Part shown: positions 38,281 through 47,580 of the stretch, piece after piece
Position numbering within the stretch: position 1 is the stretch's first letter
Layout: each line of letters opens with the position of its first letter
From: Corynebacterium sp. MSK297
GTDB taxonomy: Bacteria; Actinomycetota; Actinomycetes; Mycobacteriales; Mycobacteriaceae
DNA: 64,000 nt
Assembly (NCBI RefSeq): GCF_030232885.1
Contig: NZ_JASPGD010000009.1
Span: 1-64,000, forward strand
Direction of reading: 5' to 3'
Program-made: the position numbers and the translations under genes
The notes under the pieces: model-generated
Told to the model about the DNA's origin: nothing
The model's input: the letters and a program-made list of their open reading frames with translations, nothing else
The model's database searches: none

Positions 38281-38318
38281 TAAATTGTTGAATTAATACG
38301 CCAGGAGGTGCGCGCACA

Positions 38319-39170
38319 ATGCCAGAAGGCGATTCCGTACTGCAGCTGTCGCAGAGGCTGCAGTTTCTCGTCGGTAAGACCGTCACACGTACCTCGATCC
38401 GCACCCCGCGCTTTGCGAATCACGATTTTTCCGAGGCGCAGTGCCAGAAGATCTGGCCCTATGGAAAGTACCTGTTCATGCTTTTCGGCCAACACATCCT
38501 GGCCACCCATTTGAAAATGGAAGGTACGTGGGCGATGCATTTAGCCGGGGACAGGTGGCGCCAACCAGCCCATACCGCCCGGGTGGTGCTGCGGTTTGCG
38601 CATCAACCGCGCGATATCGAAGTCGTGGGGCACCAGTTGGGATTGGTGCGGGTATTCCCAGCACAAGAATACAAGCGGTTTATTGGTGATCTCGGCCCGG
38701 ATATTCTTGCCGACGACTGGGATAACCACGGCAAAGCTGAAGCGCTGCGCCGCATTGTGGCACAACCACAGCGCCCGATCGGTACCGCGTTATTGGATCA
38801 AACCAAGGTGGTGGGTATTGGCAACGAATACCGCGCAGAGGTGTGTTTTCTTGCTGGCCTGCACCCAGCTAGCCGCGTCGGTGCGCTGGATACGGCGCGA
38901 GTGTCCGAAATCCTGGATATCGCACGCCGTATCATGTGGGCGAATAGAAACGAACCAGTGCGCGTGACCACCGGAATCAAGCGTGCCGGGGAGACAACCT
39001 ACGTGTTCGGGCGAAACAACCGGCCGTGCCGACGCTGCAGAACACTGATCAAGCACGATTCTTTGGGCGGGCCGGACCAGAAAACTCGCGGCGGAACCGA
39101 TGACGAGCTAGAGCGCATTATCTGGTGGTGTCCGCACTGCCAGCCGTTGGTCGGCCCCCAAACAGATTAA
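38319..39170 (+). CDS. nei: Fpg/Nei-family DNA glycosylase (endonuclease VIII type)
   Basis: A 283-residue bifunctional DNA glycosylase/AP lyase. The N-terminal MPEGDSVLQLSQRLQFLVGK is the Nei form (Pro2 nucleophile after Met removal, then Glu-Gly-Asp). LATHLKMEGTW and the helix-two-turn-helix region (TALLDQTKVVGIGNEYRAEV) bind DNA. A zinc finger with C-x2-C pairs closes the protein (PCRRC and WWCPHC). It removes oxidised bases. The ATG follows AGGAGG at a distance of 8 nt. It is downstream of lhr on the same strand, which fits a DNA repair pair, and converges with pgi. Confidence 0.93.
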   Translation: MPEGDSVLQLSQRLQFLVGKTVTRTSIRTPRFANHDFSEAQCQKIWPYGKYLFMLFGQHILATHLKMEGTWAMHLAGDRWRQPAHTARVVLRFAHQPRDIEVVGHQLGLVRVFPAQEYKRFIGDLGPDILADDWDNHGKAEALRRIVAQPQRPIGTALLDQTKVVGIGNEYRAEVCFLAGLHPASRVGALDTARVSEILDIARRIMWANRNEPVRVTTGIKRAGETTYVFGRNNRPCRRCRTLIKHDSLGGPDQKTRGGTDDELERIIWWCPHCQPLVGPQTD

Positions 39171-39181
39171 TCCCGGGCTGG

Positions 39182-40846
39182 TTAAGCCTCGCTTTGCCTG
39201 CGGTACCAGCGGATCAGTTCGTCGGTCGAGCTATCGCCGGAATCAATTGCTTCGGCCCCGGAAATCGCGGGCAACAATGCGTCGGCCTGTTTCTTGCCCA
39301 GTTCCACGCCCCACTGGTCAAAGGAATTCACATCCCAGATCACGCCTTGTACGAAGGTGATGTGCTCATACAACGCGATCAAGCTGCCCAGTACCGACGG
39401 GGTTAGCTGTGGAGCAAGGATCGTCGTGGTTGGGCGGTTACCGGGCATGACCAGGTGAGGGATGAGTTCTTCGGCTACGCCTTCCGCGGAAACTTCCTCG
39501 GCGGTTTTGCCGAAAGCCATCACCTTGGATTGGGCAAAGAAGTTGCTCATCAGCAAATCATGTAATGAGCCTTCGCCGTCGATCGCAGCCAAGTCTTGAT
39601 GCGGGCGAGCAAAACCAATGAAATCCGCCGGGACGAGGTGTTTGCCCTGGTGCAGCAGCTGGAAAAATGCGTGTTGGCCGTTGGTTCCGGCTTGGCCCCA
39701 ATAAATCTCACCGGTGGCATAGTCGACGCTCGTGCCGTCGCGGCGGACAGATTTGCCGTTGGATTCCATGGTCAGCTGCTGCAGGTACGTTGGGAAGCGC
39801 CGCAAATGCTGTGAATATGGCAAAATCGCGTGGCTCGCGGCACCGTGGAAGTTGGTGTACCACACCCCCAACAAACCCATGAGGGCAACGACATTGTCAC
39901 CAAGGTCGGTGCGATAAAAGTAGTCATCGATGGCGTGGAAACCGGCTAAGAAGCGGCGGAAATCCTTAGGTCCGATGGTGAGCATCAGAGAAAGGCCAAT
40001 AGCTGAAGACACCGAATATCGCCCGCCGACCCAGTCCCAGAACACAAACATGTTGTCCGGATCGATACCGAATTCCTTGACCTTGTCCTCGTTCGTCGAC
40101 ACCGCAATGAAATGCTGCGCCACAGCACGAGAGCTGCCGAGCTTGTCGACGAGCCACCGCCGGGCAGCGGTGGCGTTAGACAAGGTCTCCTGGGTGCCGA
40201 AAGATTTCGAGCTGACGATAAACAGCGTGGTTTCTGGATCTACCACGGTCAAGGTATCGCTCATATCGGCTGGATCCACGTTGGAGACGTATTCGGCGTG
40301 GATGCCTGCAGTGTTGTATTCCTGCAGCGCAAGTGCGGCAAAGGCCGGACCAAGATCTGAACCGCCGATACCGATATTAACGATGGTGTGGATTTTCTTC
40401 CCTGTAAAACCAGTCCGGGTGCCATCGCGCAGTGAATTGGCGAAGCGCTCCATTTTATCCAGCTCCGCATGGGTATCGCGGGTGACGTTTTGTCCGTCGA
40501 CTACTAAATCCTGCTGGCCGTGGGAGGAAAAAGAACCCGGTGCGCGTAAAGCCGTGTGCAAGACGGCGCGGTCTTCCGTGTTGTTGATGTGGGCGCCGGA
40601 ATACATCTTCTCGATGGCTGCACGCAATCCCGCGCGTTCTGCCAATTCCACCAGATGCGCATGGACCGTGTCATCGATCCAGTTCTTTGATAAGTCGATG
40701 TGGAGCTCACCAGCGGAAAACGACCACCGTCGGGCCCGGTCGGGGTCCGAGTGGAATAGCGAGCGCAGGTCGAAATCCTGCTCGCTGGCCAGCGTGGTCA
40801 GTCGTTGCCATTCCGCGGTGGAGGAGATAGATGTAAAAGAACTCAC
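39182..40846 (-). CDS. pgi: glucose-6-phosphate isomerase
   Basis: A 554-residue glycolytic enzyme that interconverts glucose-6-phosphate and fructose-6-phosphate. PGI signatures: [91 protein letters not shown] and [21 protein letters not shown] chose the GTG at 40846, giving [16 protein letters not shown]; the frame remains open upstream but overlaps the CDF gene. Its start lies four bases after the CDF stop codon, so it is expected to be co-transcribed with that gene. Confidence 0.95.
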   Translation of the reverse strand: MSSFTSISSTAEWQRLTTLASEQDFDLRSLFHSDPDRARRWSFSAGELHIDLSKNWIDDTVHAHLVELAERAGLRAAIEKMYSGAHINNTEDRAVLHTALRAPGSFSSHGQQDLVVDGQNVTRDTHAELDKMERFANSLRDGTRTGFTGKKIHTIVNIGIGGSDLGPAFAALALQEYNTAGIHAEYVSNVDPADMSDTLTVVDPETTLFIVSSKSFGTQETLSNATAARRWLVDKLGSSRAVAQHFIAVSTNEDKVKEFGIDPDNMFVFWDWVGGRYSVSSAIGLSLMLTIGPKDFRRFLAGFHAIDDYFYRTDLGDNVVALMGLLGVWYTNFHGAASHAILPYSQHLRRFPTYLQQLTMESNGKSVRRDGTSVDYATGEIYWGQAGTNGQHAFFQLLHQGKHLVPADFIGFARPHQDLAAIDGEGSLHDLLMSNFFAQSKVMAFGKTAEEVSAEGVAEELIPHLVMPGNRPTTTILAPQLTPSVLGSLIALYEHITFVQGVIWDVNSFDQWGVELGKKQADALLPAISGAEAIDSGDSSTDELIRWYRRQSEA

Positions 40847-40850
40847 GCCG

Positions 40851-42098
40851 TTATATGATACTGCTTTCGCTACTCGAGACGGTGTGTGCACGCCAGTTTC
40901 GGGTGCATGTCACGGCAGTTTTTTCCCACAGGCGCCATCCCTGATGTTCGGCAGTATGTGGGTGATGTGCAGCGGCATGGTCTGCGTGTTCTACGTTGGC
41001 GTCGACAAGCCCGGCGTCGACAAGCTCAGCGGCAAGGGGTTGGTTGTCGTGGTGGATGTTGCGGTGGTTCATGCGGCGGTTGGGCGCGACCTCAATTTGG
41101 ATTGTGGTGCGTGTGATCCCATACGTGTCGCGCAAGACAGCTTCCACGCGGCGCAAGACTGTTTCGTAATGGTTCACAGCATCACGCTGGCTAGAGCCTC
41201 GTTGTGTAATAACAATGTGTACCGTCGCGACCGCATCCGAGCCGGTCAGGGACCACAGATGCAGGTCGTAGACCCGCTCGATGCCTGGGATACGCAATAG
41301 CTCCCGCTGAATGCTCACATAATCTAGTCCGGCCGGCGCGTGCTGCATCAACACCGACAACGACTGTCGCAACAACTGCCAACAGTGTGGCAACAACACT
41401 GCCAGGATCAACACGGATACCGCAATATCCACGCCGCCCCAACCGGTTATCCACACCACGGCGGAAGCGAAAATTACCCCAATAGAGCTGAGCATATCCG
41501 ACACAATATGCAGGTAAGCACCCTTGATATTCAGCGAATCTTGCGACGGTTTGTGCAACACTAGCATCGCCAGCAAGTTGGCTAGCAGGCCGATCGTGGC
41601 GACGACTAGCATGACTTCGGCAGAAAGCTCAGCGGGATCGTGAATCCGACGGACTGCCGCGAACACAATCCAGACCGCAATAGCCATCACCAGCAAAGCG
41701 TTCAGCGCAGAAGCGATGACTTCCGCCCGCGAAAACCCGTAGGTAGCCAGTTGCGTGGCTTTCCGCTGCCCCCACCACAGTGCGAGCCCTGCCATGACTA
41801 ACCCGACCGAATCGGTGGCCATGTGCCCGGCGTCGGCAAGCAAAGCCAGGGACCCAGACCAGAATGCTCCCACGACTTCTGCGACCAAAATAGCAGTGGT
41901 GAGAATGATGACCGCTACGAGTCGGAGGCCAGTCGCTGAACCGTGCTGGCAATGACCAGCCTTGTGACCATGGTTGTGATGGTTGTGATGGTTGTGATGG
42001 TTGTGCTGGTCGCTGTGACTGTGACTGTGGCTGTGGCTGTGGCTATGGTTGTGCTTGTGGCTGCGGTTATGGCTTGTGACAGGGTACATCGTCGTCAT
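40851..42098 (-). CDS. CDF-family metal cation exporter with His-rich N terminus
   Basis: A 415-residue cation diffusion facilitator (CzcD/ZitB-like), an inner-membrane metal/proton antiporter. The N-terminal 50 residues are strikingly His-rich (repeats of HSHSHSHS and [14 protein letters not shown]), encoded by 6- and 9-bp DNA repeats. Six helices follow; helix II and V metal sites read [15 protein letters not shown] and [15 protein letters not shown] (H-x3-D), the arrangement typical of Zn transporters. A C-terminal cytoplasmic ferredoxin-like domain ([20 protein letters not shown]) is followed by a second His-rich segment ([17 protein letters not shown]). Zinc is the likeliest substrate. 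It starts 13 bp after the amidase gene ends, pointing to an operon. Confidence 0.9.
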   Translation of the reverse strand: MTTMYPVTSHNRSHKHNHSHSHSHSHSHSDQHNHHNHHNHHNHGHKAGHCQHGSATGLRLVAVIILTTAILVAEVVGAFWSGSLALLADAGHMATDSVGLVMAGLALWWGQRKATQLATYGFSRAEVIASALNALLVMAIAVWIVFAAVRRIHDPAELSAEVMLVVATIGLLANLLAMLVLHKPSQDSLNIKGAYLHIVSDMLSSIGVIFASAVVWITGWGGVDIAVSVLILAVLLPHCWQLLRQSLSVLMQHAPAGLDYVSIQRELLRIPGIERVYDLHLWSLTGSDAVATVHIVITQRGSSQRDAVNHYETVLRRVEAVLRDTYGITRTTIQIEVAPNRRMNHRNIHHDNQPLAAELVDAGLVDANVEHADHAAAHHPHTAEHQGWRLWEKTAVTCTRNWRAHTVSSSESSII

Positions 42099-42111
42099 CG
42101 GATTACCCCCT

Positions 42112-44331
42112 CTAGTCGTCTTCTACAATTTCGATGTGGCCAGTGCTTGGGTTATAGGTGATGGATCCGTGTTGGAAATTCACCTGGATCGGGGTGTTTC
42201 CGTCGTAGTTTTCCGGGGTGCTTGTCGGCAAGCCCAGTGCCTCTACCGCACCGTTAGCCCAAACGCGGGCGATCTCACCCCACAACGCCTGCGTGCCGGT
42301 TTCTTCCGAATCGACGATCACGCCGTTGTCGAACACTGCGAAGTCAACGTCTGTACCGAATCCCGCGCCTGCGCCTGCGGTACCGATTCCGGTAATAGGT
42401 GTGCCTAATACCGGCCCCAGTAGAGCGTTGATCCGTGCCCAGGTTTGCTCGATAGTGGAATCTCCGGTCAGTTGCACTACGCGTCCGGTCAGGCCTGGAA
42501 CATCGCCGAGCTTCAGCCCTGGAATGGCTTCGACTTGCGCCAAATTGTTGGCATTGTCAGGCAGGCTGCTGGTTTGTGAGTTTTTCAGCAGCGTCATCAC
42601 GATAGGCGCGATCAAGCCAATTGCGGTGGCAGCTATCGCGGCAAGGTTTTGACCTGGGGTACCGCTACCGTTTGGCGACGACGGGCGTCGCGGAGTAGTG
42701 CCCTGTGATTGGTTCGATTCTGATTGATTGGACTGAGACTGATTGGACTGAGACTGATTGGTCTGAGACTGATTGGACTGTGATTGGTTTGACTGAGACT
42801 GATTGTTCTGGGTCTGTCCCGGAGTGATTCCGGGGTTCCCCGCGATCATGTTTTTTACCTGGCTATAGGCCTGGTTCGTGGCCGCACGGATTAATGCCCA
42901 TTGTTTTACGGCTTCGTCACCAGGGCATTCAGTGTTATCCACGTCGCGGTGGCCATGGAAGCGGTGAAATGTGCGGGTATCGCCGGCAGGGTAGCGGGCG
43001 TACTGGCTACCTTCGGAGGTTAGGGAGACGGTACCGGAAGGATCAAAACCAGATTGGGCCGCGCGCCAGCCAGCGATCTGACCTACGGAATTGATAGTAG
43101 GCTGCGGAACCGGAGCAATCTGGTGGTTACCAATCATGGCGATCCCAAAGGTGCCGGTGTTGTACCCACCAGCGTGTGCGCCGAGAACACCGGCATTCAA
43201 TCCATCGCGGCGGCCTTCGTAGATGGTGCCAAATTTGTCGACGAGCGCGTGGTATCCGATATCGCACCACCCCAGCGACTGCGTGTGGTACTGGTATGCA
43301 CCGCGCACCTGGGCAGCCGCAGATTCACGGCTGTAATTATTCATACCAGCGGTGTGATGCAGCGTCATCGCTTTGTAATCCATGCCGGTGGATCCGCAGT
43401 TACCGCGGAGGGACTCGTTGGCGCCCCAAGCTTGGCGGGTGACCACGCTAGGCATGCCCACGGCAAGGTTAGCGGTTTGCTGGATACCGGCGGGAGTAGC
43501 GCCTTCTTGGCCGTTAACGAAAACGGCGCTGAGCTCTTCCGCTTTCGGCAACGGTGCGACGCCAACGGCGTTCTCGGAGTGGGTGAGGTCTACAGAATCA
43601 GTGACTGGTTGGATGATTCCTTCTGAGGTTTCCAATCCCGCTTTCGGGGTGTGCACCTGCGGCGAAATCTCGCGACTGTGGTCATTACGGTCATTATGGT
43701 CGCTGTGGGCATCCTGACTATCGGGGACTCCGAGGCTATCTTGTTCGTCATGGCTGTCGTGGCTGGCATGGTTCCCGTGGCTGTCGTGGCCCTCGTGGCC
43801 GTCGTAAAGGTCCACGCCGGCAAGCGAAACTTGGACCTTGTTGGTCGGCGCGACATAAATCAGTTCGGTGCCTTGTTTACTGGCTTCGACAGGGGTGGGT
43901 AGTGGATGGGTTTCCAGCCATGGACCCCAGGAGCCATCGGCGGCTTGGGCTCGGAAAAATGCGAGGACGTCGCGATTGCCCTCCCAGGTCAGCGCGAAAG
44001 AGTCGAATTCTTCGTCTTGAGTGAATTCTTGGACAGCACGGGACTCGCCGTTTGACAGATCATCGTGTCCGTGTCCGTGTCCGTGTCCGTGTCCGTGGTC
44101 ATAGGCACCTTGGGTGGCGATAGCTGGGTCATCGACGACGGTCGTGGTGCCGTTGGAAAAGCTCGTGGTCTTGAGCGTCGCTTCCACAGAATTGTGGCCG
44201 ACACCGTGGGTATTTAATACCTGGCTACCACCGAACGCAGTGGTTAGAACAAGGGCGGACGTACTTGTCAGAGCAATGGTAGGCGTGATCCAGCGGGGCC
44301 GAGAAGGAGATAAATGTCTGCGCATCCTCAT
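42112..44331 (-). CDS. secreted N-acetylmuramoyl-L-alanine amidase with His/Asp-rich repeats and LGFP-like C terminus
   Basis: A 739-residue exported cell-wall amidase. An N-terminal signal helix (WITPTIALTSTSALVLTTAF) is followed by a His-Gly run (HGHGHGHGHGH, near residue 80) and a second His/Asp/Ser-rich stretch near 180-220. The zinc amidase (PGRP/Amidase_2) domain lies at about 295-480: VVTRQAWGANESLRGNC, MTLHHTAGMNNYSRESAAAQ, WCDIGYHALVDKFGTIYEGR and FHGHRDVDNTECPGD, with zinc ligands His, His and Cys. A linker of five-residue NQSQS repeats and one LGFP-like repeat (WANGAVEALGLPT) end the protein. The ATG at 44331 follows AAGGAG. It probably cleaves the stem peptide from muramic acid. 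Confidence 0.9.
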   Translation of the reverse strand: MRMRRHLSPSRPRWITPTIALTSTSALVLTTAFGGSQVLNTHGVGHNSVEATLKTTSFSNGTTTVVDDPAIATQGAYDHGHGHGHGHGHDDLSNGESRAVQEFTQDEEFDSFALTWEGNRDVLAFFRAQAADGSWGPWLETHPLPTPVEASKQGTELIYVAPTNKVQVSLAGVDLYDGHEGHDSHGNHASHDSHDEQDSLGVPDSQDAHSDHNDRNDHSREISPQVHTPKAGLETSEGIIQPVTDSVDLTHSENAVGVAPLPKAEELSAVFVNGQEGATPAGIQQTANLAVGMPSVVTRQAWGANESLRGNCGSTGMDYKAMTLHHTAGMNNYSRESAAAQVRGAYQYHTQSLGWCDIGYHALVDKFGTIYEGRRDGLNAGVLGAHAGGYNTGTFGIAMIGNHQIAPVPQPTINSVGQIAGWRAAQSGFDPSGTVSLTSEGSQYARYPAGDTRTFHRFHGHRDVDNTECPGDEAVKQWALIRAATNQAYSQVKNMIAGNPGITPGQTQNNQSQSNQSQSNQSQTNQSQSNQSQSNQSESNQSQGTTPRRPSSPNGSGTPGQNLAAIAATAIGLIAPIVMTLLKNSQTSSLPDNANNLAQVEAIPGLKLGDVPGLTGRVVQLTGDSTIEQTWARINALLGPVLGTPITGIGTAGAGAGFGTDVDFAVFDNGVIVDSEETGTQALWGEIARVWANGAVEALGLPTSTPENYDGNTPIQVNFQHGSITYNPSTGHIEIVEDD
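42715..42803. repeat. 15-bp coding repeats inside the amidase gene
   Basis: Tandem imperfect 15-bp units (ATTGGACTGAGACTG and variants with ATTGGT or ATTCTG) encode NQSQS repeats in the minus-strand amidase. They form a flexible Asn/Gln/Ser linker between the amidase and the C-terminal domain. Such arrays are prone to copy-number change. Confidence 0.85.
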
Positions 44332-44534
44332 GATGGACTCCTTGCAGGAAATAAATAAGCAGTGATGTGTTTTCAGATGCAGTAAGGTTTGGCCAAATTA
44401 GTTCATGCAACTGAAGTTACAAGTGTTTCTGATGTTATTAATGTTTCGACACGCCGTGAATTTTTATTATGAGAGTTACGAAAGGTTGCTAACTCTGGAA
44501 TTAACTCTGAAATCCCAGGGCTGGAGTGAGCATG

Positions 44535-44576
44535 CAACAACCCGCAAGTATTCGGCTGAATACTTGCGGGTTGTTG
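44535..44576. terminator. perfect 19-bp hairpin
   Basis: CAACAACCCGCAAGTATTC (44535-44553) pairs perfectly with its complement at 44558-44576 around a 4-nt loop. It lies 54 bp beyond the end of the flavin reductase gene on the minus strand and about 200 bp upstream of the amidase start. No T-run follows on either strand, so I treat it as a probable terminator or insulating hairpin. The remaining 44332-44534 is AT-rich and shows no gene. Confidence 0.65.
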
Positions 44577-44629
44577 ATTATTCGTTAGTTGTGGCCGAGG
44601 GATAAAACCTCAGCCTTAATTAAGCGAGC

Positions 44630-45157
44630 TTAGATGGAAGATGGGCGCCATCCGGCCTCTGGCCAGCAATGGAATTCGCCGCCTTGGTAAAGCAATGGAG
44701 ATACCGAGGCGTCGGAATCACATTCTTCGACTTCGACAATCACAATGGTGTGATCGCCAGCGGGGGTTTTGGACTGGATCGTGCCAGAAAACCATGATGC
44801 GGCCCCGGATATCACCGGCACATCCAGTGCTGTGCGGTGAGTGTCGACCCCAGCGAAGCGGTCGATACCTTTCCGAGCAAATTGCTGTGCCAGTGGTGCT
44901 TGGCCTTGTGCCAATACTGAAATTGCAATTGGGTTGCCTTCGATGAGCTTCGGTAAAGATGATGAATGATTGCCGACCGATAGCATCACCAACGGTGGAT
45001 CAAGCGAGAGCGACGAAAATGCGGATACTGTCATTCCAGCATCTGCTCCTTCGTGCAACGTGGTCACTACCGTGGTTCCTTTCGGGAAGGCTCCCGATGC
45101 ACCACGGAGTTTGTCTTTGAGGCTGAACTCAAGAGTCGAACTTTGTGAATTTGTCAC
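44630..45157 (-). CDS. flavin reductase-like FMN-binding protein
   Basis: A 175-residue protein of the flavin-reductase-like family (small NAD(P)H:flavin oxidoreductase component). Core motifs: LRGASGAFPKGTTVVTTLHE, GMTVSAFSSLSLDPPLVMLS (the typical flavin-binding strand), NPIAISVLAQGQAPLAQQFA and TIVIVEVEECDSDASVSPLL, followed by a GGEFHCW C-terminal motif. It starts at GTG 45157, three bases after the stop of the acyl-CoA-dehydrogenase-like gene, so the two are coupled. It most likely supplies reduced flavin to that neighbour. Confidence 0.82.
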   Translation of the reverse strand: MTNSQSSTLEFSLKDKLRGASGAFPKGTTVVTTLHEGADAGMTVSAFSSLSLDPPLVMLSVGNHSSSLPKLIEGNPIAISVLAQGQAPLAQQFARKGIDRFAGVDTHRTALDVPVISGAASWFSGTIQSKTPAGDHTIVIVEVEECDSDASVSPLLYQGGEFHCWPEAGWRPSSI

Positions 45158-45160
45158 TGC

Positions 45161-46216
45161 TTAGCTTTCCTCGCGTGCCAATTGCCATTTCAGCTGACCT
45201 TCGGAAGGCGACTGTACAGGAATAAACGTCGCTTCACGGTAACGGCGAGATGCTGGGGACGACTGTGCATAGCCAGCACCGCCTGCAACGCGGATCTCAA
45301 GATTAGCGGCCTGAACGGCAGCTTCTGCCGCATTGAGCCGTAGACGCAGCAGATCCGCGAACGTTACCTGCTCACCGGAAGCAGTTTTTTCTGCAATGGA
45401 TTCCTGGGTCGAGATCAGCTCCGTGATCTTGTCGTAGGTCTGTGCCACGTCATCGGCAAAAACTTCGTTAATGCCCACCGTCTTTCCGCTTGCTGCAGCA
45501 ATCGCGGATTCTGCAACTCCGAGACATTCTGAGCTCTGCAGAAGCAAGAACGCAGGGCGCACTCGTGGCAGATAATCCTGAAAGCTTGTGGTCAAGATGT
45601 TTTCTTCTGCGATGAAGACATCGTCGAATTCGACCCATGCAGAAGCGGTGGCATTGAGTCCCAGCAACCCGAAAGGGGTACCGAGGGTGAGACCTTCTGC
45701 GTTGCCGTCGACGACGAATAAAATCTGCCCGCCCTGATCGGAGTGTGCGCCAGAGACAATGATGGAATCATCAGCCAAGTTCGAGGCCCACTTTAACTTA
45801 CCGGATACTTTATATCCTCCGTCAACTGCTCGTGCCTGCAAATCAAGATCCCCGGCACCGGCAGCATATTTAAAGACTGAAGCCATGCCCGTGACACCGG
45901 GGCGGGTGCCATTTTCAATAGCCTCAATGAGCTGTGGGTGCTGGGTATCGGCGGCTTTCAAGTAAGTCAAAACCATGAGGTCTGCCCAGGTACTGAAAGC
46001 GATAGACAGATCCTCACGGGCCAAACCGCGTACCAAGCGAACGGTGGCGACGAGATCGTCGGTGTTAAGCAGGCCGTGCTGAGCCAAAAGTTCGAGGCCA
46101 TAGCGTGCTGGCTTTTCGCCTTTGTCGACAGCGGAAGCGTTTTCCTGCAGTGTTGTGCGGATATCCTCGGGAATCTCCAAAGGGGCTAATTCAATATTGT
46201 GTGATTCGGTAGTCAT
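45161..46216 (-). CDS. acyl-CoA dehydrogenase-like flavin-dependent monooxygenase
   Basis: A 351-residue protein with the acyl-CoA dehydrogenase fold: an N-terminal helical domain, a middle beta-domain (GVTGMASVFKYAAGAGDLDL, KVSGKLKWASNLADDSIIVS) and a C-terminal helical bundle ending AGGAGYAQSSPASRRYREAT. It lacks a clear acyl-CoA dehydrogenase catalytic Glu context, and it is encoded with a flavin reductase. This combination is typical of DszC/SfnB-type two-component monooxygenases, which use reduced flavin and oxygen, often for desulfurization or scavenging. The substrate is unknown. The ATG at 46216 follows AAAGGCG. Confidence 0.72.
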   Translation of the reverse strand: MTTESHNIELAPLEIPEDIRTTLQENASAVDKGEKPARYGLELLAQHGLLNTDDLVATVRLVRGLAREDLSIAFSTWADLMVLTYLKAADTQHPQLIEAIENGTRPGVTGMASVFKYAAGAGDLDLQARAVDGGYKVSGKLKWASNLADDSIIVSGAHSDQGGQILFVVDGNAEGLTLGTPFGLLGLNATASAWVEFDDVFIAEENILTTSFQDYLPRVRPAFLLLQSSECLGVAESAIAAASGKTVGINEVFADDVAQTYDKITELISTQESIAEKTASGEQVTFADLLRLRLNAAEAAVQAANLEIRVAGGAGYAQSSPASRRYREATFIPVQSPSEGQLKWQLAREES

Positions 46217-46263
46217 GAAAGTCGCCTTTAAAGGTTTTATTAACGTCGTCTTATTAACAAGAA

Positions 46264-46294
46264 GGCAGCAGCCTCATTGTCCTAGGCTGCTGCC
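46264..46294 (-). terminator. terminator between the osmC gene and the monooxygenase pair
   Basis: A perfect 11-bp stem, GGCAGCAGCCT (46264-46274) with AGGCTGCTGCC (46284-46294), followed on the minus strand by TTCTTGTT. It separates the OsmC gene from the monooxygenase/reductase operon. Confidence 0.75.
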
Positions 46295-46337
46295 CTGGGG
46301 TCTGATCGCTGTGAGAAGGGAGTAACCGATTGAGAGG

Positions 46338-46883
46338 CTAGACCAACTCGTGGGTCAGGTTGGCTGGACGGGTGTAGGTGTTGACGACTGGGGACCACTG
46401 GATAGCGTCTGCGACGACCTTCTCGAGAGTTTCGCGTTCAGCATCACCATCGATATCCACCTTGACGCGAACGTCGGAAACACCCGGGCGGGCGTCCTCG
46501 CGTGGGCTCACACCCCAGGTTGGAGAGATGTCGATATCGGATTCGATATCGATGTTGATCTTGGTCAAAGTGATATTGCGGTGGGTAGCGATGGCCTGAA
46601 TTCCGACGGAGATGCAGGCAGCCAGACCGGCCTGAGCGATCTCGGTTGGGTTAGGTGCGGAATCATCGCCGAGTAGTTTTGGTGGTTCGGCAACCAGGGT
46701 TGGTTCCAGATCGCGTACCTGGGTGTAGTTACGGAACTGGCCATCTGCCTCGGTGTGGGTGCGGATGACCTTCTTGCCGCCTTCAGGGTTTTCGGCGTTC
46801 TTGTTGGCCATCGCCTGCAGGTTGTCGCCATCAATTGGTGCGAGTGGTTCGCCGGCCTTGTGGTTTGGAGTTAGATCAGACAT
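46338..46883 (-). CDS. OsmC/Ohr-family peroxiredoxin-like protein
   Basis: A 181-residue OsmC-fold protein. The first redox Cys lies in PNPTEIAQAGLAACISVGIQ, the conserved family helix. The second Cys, normally in a CPV motif of peroxide-reducing members, is replaced by Ser here (QWSPVVNTYTRPANL), so a classical two-cysteine organic peroxide reductase mechanism is doubtful. The middle (SDVRVKVDIDGDAERETLEK) is family-typical. It starts at ATG with AAGGAGG upstream. It is followed by a terminator, so it is probably a single-gene unit. Detoxification of reactive or thiol compounds is possible, but unproven. Confidence 0.78.
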   Translation of the reverse strand: MSDLTPNHKAGEPLAPIDGDNLQAMANKNAENPEGGKKVIRTHTEADGQFRNYTQVRDLEPTLVAEPPKLLGDDSAPNPTEIAQAGLAACISVGIQAIATHRNITLTKINIDIESDIDISPTWGVSPREDARPGVSDVRVKVDIDGDAERETLEKVVADAIQWSPVVNTYTRPANLTHELV

Positions 46884-47169
46884 GAGAACCTCCTTGAATT
46901 GCTGTGGCAGGCGCTCGTGCTTGCCACGTGGAATGATCGCTAGGATAGCACTCTTGGTCTGCTCGTTTTAGACAAAGCGGTCTACACCTGCTGAACGGTG
47001 CAGGTCAGAGAGGGAAGAATGGGGTGTTGTACTGCATAAATAGAATTTGATTTGTCTGCAAAATTGGTGACTAAATAGGTGAATAAAAATTTCTCATCAC
47101 TGTTCATTTATCCAGTAGATTGTGCTGCTGCGCTTGGCTAGACGGTGCCGCTGGGCTAGGTCAAGTGAA

Positions 47170-47484
47170 TTACCCTAAATGTCCCCGACCCAAACGCAGT
47201 AGCGCATTCGCGATATCTACGCCGTCGGCACCGAGCTCGTCGTGGAAAAAGTTGATGATCGCCACCTCGCGGGTGTGTACCAGACGCGTGCCACCGGAGC
47301 TCATACGCGTTTTACCAATTGCTTGGGCGACCTCAGTGCGCCGTTTTACCGCGGTGAGGATGATGTCATTCATCTTGTCGATCTCTTTGCGATAAGTCTC
47401 AATTTCTTTTTCTGACAGCGGATCATCAGTCCCGGTTGGGGTGCGCACAGAGAAATTCGAAGCCACGTTGTCTATCTGGTTCAT
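47170..47484 (-). CDS. chorismate mutase (AroQ type, actinobacterial)
   Basis: A 104-residue all-helical chorismate mutase making prephenate for Phe and Tyr synthesis. It is close to the C. glutamicum/mycobacterial (Rv0948c) intracellular enzyme: FSVRTPTGTDDPLSEKEIET, EIDKMNDIILTAVKRRTEVA, QAIGKTRMSSGGTRLVHTRE and a C-terminal LRLGRGHLG, the segment that in this family contacts DAHP synthase and activates the enzyme. The start is uncertain: ATG at 47484 or 47493, neither with a strong ribosome binding site. It is divergent from pcrA, as in mycobacteria. Confidence 0.9.
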   Translation of the reverse strand: MNQIDNVASNFSVRTPTGTDDPLSEKEIETYRKEIDKMNDIILTAVKRRTEVAQAIGKTRMSSGGTRLVHTREVAIINFFHDELGADGVDIANALLRLGRGHLG

Positions 47485-47580
47485 ACGGGGCATTCTACTG
47501 TGGTGGCGGTTACAAGACGGAATACGAAGGTGAAACAATAAAACGGTGAAATAGTAGGCGAAATAGTAGTTTGGAAGATT

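Noticed and set aside
45161-46216. Ordinary fatty-acid acyl-CoA dehydrogenase
   Set aside because: Coupling to a flavin reductase and an atypical active-site region favour a two-component monooxygenase; etfAB lies 15 kb away, not in the operon.
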